From Nocardia macrotermitis (lineage in GTDB: Bacteria > Actinomycetota > Actinomycetes > Mycobacteriales > Mycobacteriaceae), in the NCBI RefSeq assembly GCF_009604405.1, contig NZ_WEGK01000006.1, positions 62,001-126,000 of the forward strand: 64,000 bases of DNA, given 5' to 3'. Below the pieces are notes generated by a model. The model was not told the DNA's origin. It did no database searches and saw nothing but the letters and a program-made list of their open reading frames with translations. Shown in pieces: positions 43,462 through 52,067 of the stretch; the first letter of the stretch is position 1; the number at the start of each line of letters is the position of its first letter. The translations under genes and the position numbers were made by a program.

Positions 43462-44361
43462 ATGGCCGAGCCGCGAACCGTCGTCGTCACCGGAGCCTCC
43501 CGAGGGCTCGGACTCGTCTCGGCGGCCCATCTGTATCGCCGGGGCTGGCGGGTGATCGCCGCCATGCGCTCGGTCGACGCCGGTCTGAGCCGACTGCGGG
43601 AGCTGACCGGGGCCTCGCCGGGGGACAACCGGCTGGTCGGCGTCGCACTGGACCTGACCGAAGCGGCCTCGGTCGAGCGGGCCGCGAAGGAGATCCTCGA
43701 GGTCGCCGGTGCGCCGGACGCGCTGGTGCACAATGCCGGGATCTCTGCGGCCGGAATGGTCGAGGAGACGCCGATCGCGTTGTGGGAGAGGATGTTCGCG
43801 ACCAACCTGTTCGGTCCGGTGGCGCTGACCAAGGCGCTGCTGCCCGCCATGCGCGCGGCCGGGCGGGGGCGCGTCGTGCTGGTCTCCAGCGAGGCGGGTG
43901 TGCGCGGAATGCCCGCTACCGCACCGTATTCCGCGGTCAAGGGCGCGGTCGAGCGGTGGGGTGAGTCGATGGCCGGTGAGGTGGCGCCCTTCGGCATCGG
44001 GGTCACGGTGCTCGTCGCGGGCACCTACGAGACCGACATCATCACCGATGCGGGTACCACGGACAGCCGTGACCTGGACGGACCGTACGCGCGTCTGCAT
44101 CGCACGATCGATCGGCGCGGTCGGCTGCTGGTCGGGCGCGCGGCGCGGCCTCCGGAGCGTTTCGTCGGCGGGTTGGCCGCTGCCCTGGACGACACCGGGG
44201 CCTACATTCGCCGCCCGGTGGGTCCGGATGCTCGAATGTTGTTGCTGCTCAACCGGATCGCGCCGACCCGGCTGATGCATCAGATGATCCGGCTGCTGCT
44301 CGGCATTCCGCGTCGCGGCAGTCTGTGGCCCGCGCCGGAGGGATCTCAACCAAATATTTGA
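43462..44361 (+). CDS. Short-chain dehydrogenase/reductase
   Basis: 299 residues. The classical SDR motifs are intact: VVTGASRGLG at the N-terminus, HNAGIS, a catalytic serine in VLVSSEAG, and the active site YSAVK. It is an NAD(P)-dependent alcohol/ketone oxidoreductase, here probably acting in the surrounding pathway. Its last codons lie within operator copy E, so gene end and regulatory site share bases. Confidence 0.92.
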   Translation: MAEPRTVVVTGASRGLGLVSAAHLYRRGWRVIAAMRSVDAGLSRLRELTGASPGDNRLVGVALDLTEAASVERAAKEILEVAGAPDALVHNAGISAAGMVEETPIALWERMFATNLFGPVALTKALLPAMRAAGRGRVVLVSSEAGVRGMPATAPYSAVKGAVERWGESMAGEVAPFGIGVTVLVAGTYETDIITDAGTTDSRDLDGPYARLHRTIDRRGRLLVGRAARPPERFVGGLAAALDDTGAYIRRPVGPDARMLLLLNRIAPTRLMHQMIRLLLGIPRRGSLWPAPEGSQPNI

Positions 44362-44365
44362 TCCG
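44348..44365. promoter_or_regulatory. Operator copy E of the catabolic regulon
   Basis: AACCAAATATTTGATCCG; its reverse complement CGGATCAAATATTTGGTT matches the shared core. It overlaps the SDR stop codon and lies about 146 bp before the lipoprotein gene at 44511, which it probably controls. Confidence 0.6.
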
Positions 44366-44510
44366 AATGCGATCGGGTATCTCCGGTGGCGGGGAGTTTC
44401 GAATCAGGCTGAACGCAACAGGAGGGTCGGGGCGGTCGTTCGCCCTACCATGACCCGGCGTGCGGACGAACTGCACTCGTCGTCCGTGCCGCGTATCGAG
44501 AGGATTTGTT

Positions 44511-45554
44511 GTGAAGCCGAACCGTTTTCGGAATTCCCGTGTCCGGGCCGTGGCCGTACTGGCCGCCGTCGCAGCCCTGGGTCTGTCGCTGACCGCCTGC
44601 GGGAAGAGCGATTCGGTGCACGCGGAGAACGGTGTCACCACACTGCGTTACCTGGGGTGGGCCGATCAGGTGACCCCGCCGGAACTGGCCGAGAGCCTCG
44701 GTTACTTCGACGGGAAGGTCAAGCTGGACTGGTCCGGCACCACGACCAGCGGCCCGTCGGAGATCCAGGCCGCGGCCACCGGGCAGGTCGATTTCGGTGG
44801 GGCGTTCGCCGGTGCGGTGGCCAAGCTGATCACCGCGGGCGCGCCGATCACGGCGGTGATCAACTACTACGGGTCGGATGCGAAGTCGTTCACGGGCTAC
44901 TACGTGCCCGACAACAGCCCCATACACACTGCCGCGGATCTGGTCGGCAAGAAGATCGCGGTGAACACCCTCGGCGGCCAGAACGAGGCCGATATCCACG
45001 ACGCGCTGGCCAAGGCGGGCCTGAGCCAGGATCAGATCAAATCCGTGCAGCTGATCGCGCTGCCGCCGCCGAACCTCGAGGACGCGGTACGCAAGGGTCA
45101 GGTCGACGTCGCGTCACTGAACGGTCAGTTCCAGCAGCGCGCAGTTGCAGCCGGCGGCCTGCGCCCGGTCTTCACCGAACTCGACGAATACGGCGGCCCG
45201 ATCAACGGCGGCCCCTACGTCTTCCGCAATGACGTCATCGCGAAGAACGCCGACGCGGTCCGCACCTTCACCACCGGCGTCGCCAAGGCTCTGGAATGGG
45301 AACGCGACACCCCGCGCGAGCAAGTGGTCGCCAAGATGAACCAGATCATCACCGCCCGGCACCGCCCCGGCGAAGACACCAGCACCCTGAAATACTGGCT
45401 CTCGGTGGGCGTTCCGGCAAAATACGGCGTCATCTCGGACCAGGATTTCACCCGCTGGGAGAGCTGGCTCCGCGACACCGGCGCCATCCACGGCAAACTC
45501 GATCCGAGCAAGTTCTACACGAACAAGTTCAATACGCTGGCTCAGCATTCGTAA
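44511..45554 (+). CDS. ABC-transporter substrate-binding lipoprotein (SsuA/TauA/NitT type)
   Basis: 347 residues. A signal peptide ends in the lipobox LTAC at Cys30, so it is membrane-anchored outside the cell. The mature part is a type-II binding fold of the nitrate/taurine/sulfonate group: LRYLGWADQVTPPELAESLGYF, then GQVDFGGAFAG and VNTLGGQNEADIH. GTG 44511 has GAGAGG upstream. No permease or ATPase follows within the window; the gene ends at a terminator. Confidence 0.92.
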   Translation: MKPNRFRNSRVRAVAVLAAVAALGLSLTACGKSDSVHAENGVTTLRYLGWADQVTPPELAESLGYFDGKVKLDWSGTTTSGPSEIQAAATGQVDFGGAFAGAVAKLITAGAPITAVINYYGSDAKSFTGYYVPDNSPIHTAADLVGKKIAVNTLGGQNEADIHDALAKAGLSQDQIKSVQLIALPPPNLEDAVRKGQVDVASLNGQFQQRAVAAGGLRPVFTELDEYGGPINGGPYVFRNDVIAKNADAVRTFTTGVAKALEWERDTPREQVVAKMNQIITARHRPGEDTSTLKYWLSVGVPAKYGVISDQDFTRWESWLRDTGAIHGKLDPSKFYTNKFNTLAQHS

Positions 45555-45601
45555 TAGCCACTGCCGCATCGCACTACGTCGGCGCGGTTGGTGGTCGTCC
45601 T

Positions 45602-45628
45602 CGGCCGTCGCGATCTCCGCGACGGCCG
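45602..45628 (+). terminator. Terminator after the lipoprotein gene
   Basis: CGGCCGTCGCG (45602-45612) and CGCGACGGCCG (45618-45628) form a perfect 11-bp stem with a 5-base loop, 48 bp past the stop codon. It separates the catabolic regulon from the defence-like operon. Confidence 0.75.
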
Positions 45629-45981
45629 TCGGCGTTTCTGTGCGGGTGCGGTTCTTGTAAGGGGCGCAATATGTTTCGCGCATCGCACGGTCGGCACGGA
45701 GACGTAACGCGCGCCGGTCCGGTTCGAGACGCGATAGGGATTCGAACCGGGTTGGCGCGCAGGTAATTCGGTGATCGCGGGGGATTCGGCGGAGTTCCGG
45801 TTGGTTTGTTTCCCACGCCGCCCCCGGATAACTAGTTTGCTGAAACATGTTCTAGATCAATGGATCTCGAGAATTTCGGCGGCGGCGGGAACATGTCGAA
45901 AACGCGGCCTCGGCGGCGATCTCGTCGGTAGAGTGCGGGAGCGTACGGCGGGTCGATCGTTTCGTGTTCCAAGGGGGGCCG
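45629..45981. other. Gene-free stretch with possible promoter for the defence-like operon
   Basis: No supported gene. TTGTTT (45806-45811) and TAACTA (45829-45834) are spaced 17 bp and could form a weak sigma-70-type promoter about 150 bp before the first gene. The local sequence is AT-richer than its surroundings. Confidence 0.35.
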
Positions 45982-46494
45982 GTGCTCGATCAGAACAATC
46001 ATCAGGGCAAGTTCGGTGCGGACTACGTCCGCGTTCTGGCGTCCGCGGCCGGATTGCTGTGGTCGCAGGACGACCTCGATTTCGACACCGTCGATCTGTG
46101 CCTGAAGGTGCCGGGGCGCACTCCGCGCGGTTTCTCGCCGCGAATCGATGTGCAGGTCAAGACCGTTCGCAGACTCGACGTCAGCGGTGGTGCGATTCAC
46201 TACGGCCGGCTCAATCACGCCCAGTTCAACAATCTGGCCGGTACCGACTTCGTGGTGCCGCGCTACCTGTTCGTCGTGCACGTCCCGCCGAGCACCGCCC
46301 GGTACGCCGATCTGAGCACCTACGGACTGCTGCTGCGGCACATCGGCTACTACGTATCGCTGAGCGATCGGCAGCCCATGCCGGTCCCCGATCCGAACCG
46401 GCACGTCGGGGTGAAGATCCCGCTGACCAACGTGCTGACCGCGAACAGCCTGCGGCGCTTGGTGACCGGCAATGTCGTCTTCCCCGTCGGATAG
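45982..46494 (+). CDS. DUF4365-type putative PD-(D/E)XK nuclease
   Basis: 170 residues. The start NNHQGKFGADYVRVLASAAGL and the core IDVQVKTVRR (about 54-63) match DUF4365. The D-x-Q-x-K arrangement with an upstream acidic run (DDLDFDTVDLCL) fits the metal site of PD-(D/E)XK nucleases. GTG 45982 is chosen because AAGGGG lies just upstream; GTG 45964 is in frame. It is first of four tightly spaced genes ending in a HerA-like ATPase. Confidence 0.8.
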   Translation: MLDQNNHQGKFGADYVRVLASAAGLLWSQDDLDFDTVDLCLKVPGRTPRGFSPRIDVQVKTVRRLDVSGGAIHYGRLNHAQFNNLAGTDFVVPRYLFVVHVPPSTARYADLSTYGLLLRHIGYYVSLSDRQPMPVPDPNRHVGVKIPLTNVLTANSLRRLVTGNVVFPVG

Positions 46495-46503
46495 GCCGCG
46501 CCG

Positions 46504-47577
46504 GTGACCACGCCTCCCCGCATCGACCATGTGACCGCCTATCTGGCCGCCCGCGGCTGGACCGTGAGCGGCCGCTGGCGCGGCGCCGACATCTGGAGTC
46601 GGAGCGAGTTCGACGTCCTGGTCCCCGCGACCGACGCGGTGGGCGATGTCGTATCGCGGTTGCGTGAGCTCGTCTCGTGCGTCGCCGACGCCGAGGGGCT
46701 CGCACCCGAGCTGATCTGGCGTGAGATGACCACGCCCGCAGTCGATGTCGTGTCCTACCGCACGCACGATGCGATCGAGGCGCTCACCCTGCCGGCCGGT
46801 GCGGCCGCGATCGGGGCGGTATCGGAGCTGATCGCGACGACTGCCGGAGAAGCACTGGGGGACAACCGAACCGGCGTCCGGCGCAGGTCCGATGCCGTGC
46901 GACTGCTGCTGGACCGGTCGTTGCTGTCGCTGACCGAAGATACCTTCGGGCTCGAGGTGCGGCTCCCGTACGACGACGATCCGGAGCCGCTCGGACGTCG
47001 CACGGCGCTGCGGATGCTGCACAGCTCGCGTACGGTGCTGTACGCGGTGAACTCGTCCGAGGTGGACGCGTTCGAACACGTTGCCCGAGAAGGTGTTTCC
47101 GGCGCGGTCTGCCGTGCCCTCGCCCTCCTGGCGGGTCCCGATCGTGAGGCGCCGTTCGACCTGGGATTCCGCTGGTCGCCGCTCCAGCCCCTGGACGACG
47201 TGGCCGTGCACTTCCCACCCGGTGCCGGTACCCGTATCGCGACGATCGGCCGTCGGGAGGAACCAGCGCCCGATACGACCTCCGGAGGCGTCGAGGGCCT
47301 GGTGACCGGCCTGTCCCATGACGCGGACGGCGCCAACGGGTGGCGCATCGAGGTGCGCGGCATCGTACGTGCGGACGGCGACCCGATCGGGGAAGCGCGA
47401 CAGTCCGTGACGGTCCTGCTGCGCACCGCCGACGAGTACGCGACCGCATTGGCCGCGCATCGCGACGGCCGTGTCGTGCGGGCCGTCGGCGAACTCGTCC
47501 GGAACCGGAGAAGACCCGAAATCCACAGTGCGGAACAGGGATTCACCCTTTCCGACCAGATCCGACCGGAAACGTGA
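46504..47577 (+). CDS. Unrecognised 357-residue protein of the defence-like operon
   Basis: A soluble alpha/beta protein with GTG start, 9 bp after the nuclease gene. The N-terminal 60 residues look like a small alpha/beta module (HVTAYLAARGWTVSGRWRG). The C-terminal 120 residues are beta-rich, with VEGLVTGLSHD and WRIEVRGIVRADGD resembling an OB- or barrel-like fold. No catalytic motif is seen. It could be a sensor or DNA/nucleotide-binding partner. Confidence 0.82.
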   Translation: MTTPPRIDHVTAYLAARGWTVSGRWRGADIWSRSEFDVLVPATDAVGDVVSRLRELVSCVADAEGLAPELIWREMTTPAVDVVSYRTHDAIEALTLPAGAAAIGAVSELIATTAGEALGDNRTGVRRRSDAVRLLLDRSLLSLTEDTFGLEVRLPYDDDPEPLGRRTALRMLHSSRTVLYAVNSSEVDAFEHVAREGVSGAVCRALALLAGPDREAPFDLGFRWSPLQPLDDVAVHFPPGAGTRIATIGRREEPAPDTTSGGVEGLVTGLSHDADGANGWRIEVRGIVRADGDPIGEARQSVTVLLRTADEYATALAAHRDGRVVRAVGELVRNRRRPEIHSAEQGFTLSDQIRPET

Positions 47578-47592
47578 CAGAACGGAAATACT

Positions 47593-48201
47593 ATGTGCGA
47601 TGACCAGTTGACCTTGCGGGAGCGCTGCATCCTGCTCGTGTTGATGGCGGAGGCCCGCGAGCTCAGCAATGCCGAGTTGTACGCGCGAGCCGGAGTGAAG
47701 CTGGACGGCGAATCCCGGCGTCGCCTCAACGAATTCGGGCTGGTGGAGAGCAACAAGGTGAACCGCGCGTATGTGCACGAACTCACCGAGCGCGGCACCC
47801 GGTGGTGCGCCACCGAGCTGTCCGGTACCCGGCCCGCCCGCTCCGGAAGTACCGGTGGCGCACTGTATTCGGTGCTGGCGGGGCTGGGGCGCCATCTCGA
47901 CGAGACCAAACGCTCACTCCTGGACATCTTCCGTGCGGATGTCGTCGGACAGGTCGAGGCGGCCTACGCCCAATTGAGCCGGGGCAGCGGAAAACCGGTG
48001 CGCCTCACCGCACTTCGGGATCGGCTCGACGGCATCCCCAAGCGGGAGATCGATCGCGCACTGGACAAACTGGCCCGCCGCGAGGACGTCAACGTGCGCG
48101 CCGAAGCCGATCAGAAGACGCTCACCGACCGCGATCGTGAGGCCGCCGTGGTCCTCGGCGGTACCGCCAGACATCTGCTGAGCATCGAGGCGCCACGATG
48201 A
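47593..48201 (+). CDS. Winged-helix protein of the defence-like operon
   Basis: 202 residues. The N-terminal 75 residues fold as a winged helix (LRERCILLVLMAEARELSNAELYARAG, then a wing near VNRAYVHEL). A second helical DNA-binding-like unit lies near 130-175 (VRLTALRDRLDGIPKREIDRALDKLA). The layout resembles MarR-like or MukE-type adaptors. Its stop overlaps the ATPase start by four bases (ATGA), so the two are translated together and probably form a complex. Confidence 0.8.
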   Translation: MCDDQLTLRERCILLVLMAEARELSNAELYARAGVKLDGESRRRLNEFGLVESNKVNRAYVHELTERGTRWCATELSGTRPARSGSTGGALYSVLAGLGRHLDETKRSLLDIFRADVVGQVEAAYAQLSRGSGKPVRLTALRDRLDGIPKREIDRALDKLARREDVNVRAEADQKTLTDRDREAAVVLGGTARHLLSIEAPR

Positions 48202-51200
48202 ACGATGAACAGCGCCAGGCACTTTCGGCGATCCAGTTCAGCAGTGTGCTCGGCACCGAGGGGATCTGGAGCCCGCTGAGCCATCATGTGGACGGTCTGC
48301 ATCCACGGGTGGTCGCGGAGATCGAGAGTGCGGTGCGCACGGCGAAGAATCGGCCGCGCAGTCAGCCGGTCGGACTGGTGCTCCAGGGTGAACGCGGTGT
48401 CGGCAAGACCCATATGCTCGGCTGGCTGCGGCAGCACACGCAGGAGCAGGGCGGCTCGTTCTTCATGCCCAAACTGATCGTCGGCGGTTCGTTCTGGGCG
48501 GGCGCGGTGCACGGCATCGTCAATCAGCTGCGCGGGGCCGGGGATCAGCAGCTGGGCCGCATGATCGATGTGCTCGGTGAGCAGACCGGATGCGATAACG
48601 AGCTGCGCGTCCGGCTGCGAGGCATGCCGCCGGTGGACCGCCGGAATCTCGACGAATTCGTCGAGCGCGTGCGGCAGTTCGACGAGTTTTCGATGCGCGA
48701 TTACGACGACACACTGCGAGCCCTGGTGCTCTACCAATCCGGGGATCGCGACCTGCGCGAGATCGGACAGTCCTTCCTGTCGTGGGAGGAGGGCATCGAG
48801 GATGTGGTCAAGGCGCGCTGGGGTTTTCGCGCCCGGTACCGCAAACCGCAACTCATCTTCAACGACCTGTCCGCGCTGTTCGCGCTCACCGGTCCGATGG
48901 TGCTCGCCATCGATCAGGTGGACACCGTGATCACGCAGTCGGGGCGGACCGACGAGGCGCGGTTGGCCGACGATCTCGCGGGCGGGCTGATGGCCATGCG
49001 CGAGGAGACCGTCCGGACCATCGTCGTAGCCGCCTGTATCCCCAAGTCGTGGGAGTTGATCGAGCAGCGCGCGGTGAATTCCGCGGCCGACCGATTCCGG
49101 GTGCTGGAGCTGCGGACTGCCATGCCGAGTACCGAGGTGGCGCGAACCCTGGTCGAACGTCATCTGGCGGAGCAGTACGAGGAGATCGGGTTCGAACCGG
49201 AGTATCCCTCGTGGCCGGTGGCGCCGACGGCGTTCGCGGACGACAGCGTCGCACACTACACGCCACGACAGCTGCTCAAGCAGGTCACCGAGCATGTGCG
49301 CAGATGTCTGGACCTCGATACGGTCACCGAGCTCGAGCATTTCGGCGAGACCGTCGACGCCGCTCCGGCGCCGCTCCTGCCCGCGCATGAAATGCGCGGT
49401 TTCGACGCCGAATTCGAGCGGTTGCGGGCGGCGGCGGATGTGACCGCGCCCCTGGACCCCGCGACCGAGGACGAGCGCATGGTCGCGGTGCTGAACGCCG
49501 CGCTGCATTGCTACGTGCTGGAACAGGGCGAGGAGGTGCTGAATCTGACGCTCGATCGGCGTACCCAGGTGCAGCCCGCGCTGCATGCCAGGTTGCGGCG
49601 GACGTTGGACGAGGCGAGTGAGGACGAGGAGCACTGGAGCTTTCGCGCCATCGGGCACACCAATGCGCGGGCCGTGCTCACGCGGTTGCGGTCGGCATGT
49701 CTGGAGGCGGGGGTCGAGCCGGGGCTGCAGAAGCGTCATCTGGTGGTGGTGCGGAATCTGCCGTTTTCCGGGGGTGCGGTGACGACTCGGACGTTGGCCG
49801 AGTTCGAGGACGCGGGTGGGGTGGCGCTGCCGGTGTGTGAGGACGATCTGCGTACCTACTCGGCGTTGGAGCAGATGGTTGTCAGTGGGCGGGCCGGTTT
49901 TTCGAGTTGGCTGCTGGCTCGTCAGCCTGCGGGGCGGTCGCAGTTGTTCAGTAGTTCGGTGGTGGGTAGTGGGTTGATCGAGTCGTCGGCCGAAGCGGTG
50001 GCTGTGGCGGACTTCCCGGCCGCGCGGGAATCTGCGGTTGTTGTGGAATCTATCGAGGCTGAATCGCCTGCGGCCGAGGATGATTCGACGGGCGAGAACG
50101 TGTCGGGTAACGCGACTGCCGTGCCCGGCCGTGAGGTGCCCTCGGTGTGTCTGGGCCGGACGAACAGCGGACGCGAATTCCGGATTCCGTTGGAACTGTT
50201 GCGTAAACACACCGCACTGTTCGCGGGGAGTGGATCCGGCAAGACCGTCCTGCTGCGTCGACTGGTGGAAGAGACTGCGTTGCAAGGAGTTTCATCCATT
50301 CTGATCGACAGCAACAACGATCTGGCGCGGATGGGTGATCGGTGGCCGCGTCCGCCGGAGGGCTGGGGCGATGCGGATTCCCAACGCGCCGAACAGTATT
50401 TCGCCGAAACCGATGTAGTGGTGTGGACGCCGGGCCGCGAATCGGGACGGCCGATCGCGCTGAATCCGTTGCCCGACTTCGCCGAAGTGGGCGGCGACGC
50501 CGACGAATTGCGCAGCGCCGTCGATGCCGCGGTGGCGGGTCTGATGCCGAAGACCAGACTGCCGCGAGGTCAGCAGAACAGAGGTGCGGCCGTTCTCACC
50601 GAGGCGCTCACGCATTTCGCCGACGAGGGCGGTAGCGAGCTGGACGATTTCGTGGATCTGCTCTCGGATCTGTCGCCGGAGGTGAGCACCATCCGGCGCG
50701 CACCGCAACTGGCCGCGACCATGGCCGACGAACTACGCGCGGCCATGATCACCGACCCGGTGTTCCGGGGTGCCGGTAACCGCCTGAGCCCCGGTGACCT
50801 GCTCGCGCCGCCGCCGGGTAAACGCGCCCGGGTGTCGGTGATCAGTGGTATCGGCCTCACGGACGGCCAGCTCGAAACCTTCGTCAACCAGCTGAACCTG
50901 GCCCTCTACGCCTGGATCAAACAGCACCCGTCCCTGGATCGCCCGGTGGGTTCGCTGCTGGTACTGGACGAGGCGCAGACATTCGTCCCCGCTCAACGCC
51001 CTGCGGTGTCGAAGGAGAGCACCCTCAGACTCGCCACCCAGGCCCGCAAATACGGCATGGGCCTGGTCTACGCCACCCAGGCCCCGAAATCCCTGCACAA
51101 CGTCGCGAGCGGCAACACCGCCACCCAGTTCTACGGCAGATTGGGCGCCGCGGTACAGATCCGAACCGTGGAAGAACTGGCCCGAGCCCGCGGCAGCCAG

Positions 51201-51356
51201 ATCGACGACCTCCTCAAACTGAACGCCGGCCAGTTCTACGGCGCCACCGAAGGCACCGCCTTCACCAAACTCCGAACCCCCATGTGCCTCACCCACCACG
51301 CCAACAGCGCCCTGACCGAAGGCGAGGTCCTCGACCGAGCCCGCAAAACCCGCTGA
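48198..51356 (+). CDS. Two-module ATPase: N-terminal AAA/STAND-like and C-terminal HerA/FtsK-like
   Basis: 1052 residues. The N-terminal NTPase has Walker A GERGVGKT (about 65-72) and Walker B MVLAIDQVDT near 234, followed by winged-helix-like sequence. The region about 590-650 is an acidic Ala/Ser/Glu linker. The C-terminal module has Walker A FAGSGSGKT near 676, Walker B LLVLDEAQTF near 920, and the downstream LVYATQAPKSL, as in HerA/VirB4-type DNA translocases. A translocase paired with a nuclease (first gene of the operon) is the classic HerA arrangement in DNA processing and defence. Confidence 0.9.
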   Translation: MNDEQRQALSAIQFSSVLGTEGIWSPLSHHVDGLHPRVVAEIESAVRTAKNRPRSQPVGLVLQGERGVGKTHMLGWLRQHTQEQGGSFFMPKLIVGGSFWAGAVHGIVNQLRGAGDQQLGRMIDVLGEQTGCDNELRVRLRGMPPVDRRNLDEFVERVRQFDEFSMRDYDDTLRALVLYQSGDRDLREIGQSFLSWEEGIEDVVKARWGFRARYRKPQLIFNDLSALFALTGPMVLAIDQVDTVITQSGRTDEARLADDLAGGLMAMREETVRTIVVAACIPKSWELIEQRAVNSAADRFRVLELRTAMPSTEVARTLVERHLAEQYEEIGFEPEYPSWPVAPTAFADDSVAHYTPRQLLKQVTEHVRRCLDLDTVTELEHFGETVDAAPAPLLPAHEMRGFDAEFERLRAAADVTAPLDPATEDERMVAVLNAALHCYVLEQGEEVLNLTLDRRTQVQPALHARLRRTLDEASEDEEHWSFRAIGHTNARAVLTRLRSACLEAGVEPGLQKRHLVVVRNLPFSGGAVTTRTLAEFEDAGGVALPVCEDDLRTYSALEQMVVSGRAGFSSWLLARQPAGRSQLFSSSVVGSGLIESSAEAVAVADFPAARESAVVVESIEAESPAAEDDSTGENVSGNATAVPGREVPSVCLGRTNSGREFRIPLELLRKHTALFAGSGSGKTVLLRRLVEETALQGVSSILIDSNNDLARMGDRWPRPPEGWGDADSQRAEQYFAETDVVVWTPGRESGRPIALNPLPDFAEVGGDADELRSAVDAAVAGLMPKTRLPRGQQNRGAAVLTEALTHFADEGGSELDDFVDLLSDLSPEVSTIRRAPQLAATMADELRAAMITDPVFRGAGNRLSPGDLLAPPPGKRARVSVISGIGLTDGQLETFVNQLNLALYAWIKQHPSLDRPVGSLLVLDEAQTFVPAQRPAVSKESTLRLATQARKYGMGLVYATQAPKSLHNVASGNTATQFYGRLGAAVQIRTVEELARARGSQIDDLLKLNAGQFYGATEGTAFTKLRTPMCLTHHANSALTEGEVLDRARKTR

Positions 51357-51428
51357 CCCACCACCAGAGCTATTGGGGAACAGCGGTTTCGACAATCCCA
51401 GCCGGATATCCGGGCTAGTGTCGACGGC

Positions 51429-51971
51429 GTGACCTCTACAGGGAAGACGGCGTTGGTCACCGGCGGTTCGCGGGGATCGGACGGGCGATCGTACAACGCT
51501 TGGCGGCGGACGGGGCGCGGGTGGTGTTCAGTTATCGCGAGGGCGAGGGCGGGGCTCGCGAGCTGGCCGAGGAGGTGGGCGGGGTTGCGGTGCGGGCGGA
51601 TCAGAGGGATCTGTCGACCATTGATGCGCTGCTCGAATCGGTCGGTCCGCGGCTGGACATCCTGGTGAACAATGCCGCCATCAATTCGGTGGTTCCCTTG
51701 GCGGCCGTCACTGCCGAGGAGTTCGATCGCGGCTCGAGAACTCGGTGGACGGGGCATCACCGTGAACACCATCTCCCCAGGTCCGACCGATACCGACCTT
51801 CTCCGCACCAGTAATCCACCCGAAGCAATCGGTCAACTTCCATCCCTGACGGCCCTCCGCCGCCTCGGCACTACTGCTGATATTGCCGCGGCGGTAGCTC
51901 TCCTAGTAGCCCCTGACGCCGGTTGGATCACCGGCCAGAACATCCGTGCCACAGGCGGCTTCGTCCTGTAG
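51429..51971 (+). pseudogene. Decayed SDR gene (frameshift plus internal deletion)
   Basis: The start GKTALVTGGSRG is in one frame. One G is missing from the run near 51474, and the SDR sequence resumes in the next frame as RLAADGARVVFSYREGEGG through VNNAAINSVVPL. At about 51732 a deletion removes the middle third including the YxxxK active site, and the tail GITVNTISPGPTDTDLL to GGFVL continues in a third frame to 51971. It cannot make a working enzyme. Confidence 0.9.
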
Positions 51972-52067
51972 CGCAATCGAATCCGGACGGTGGTCGATGG
52001 GCAGGCTGCGTTGGAAGCGCCGCGATCGGTAAGCGCACTGCGGAGCAACTGTGCTGGTCGGGTGGGT

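Noticed and set aside
45832..47895. Minus-strand open frame of 687 codons opposite the nuclease and unknown genes
   Set aside because: Antisense composition with no motif; the plus-strand genes have proper spacing and starts.
48111..50285. Minus-strand open frame of 724 codons opposite the two-module ATPase
   Set aside because: No recognisable domain and composition typical of antisense; the plus strand has clear Walker motifs.
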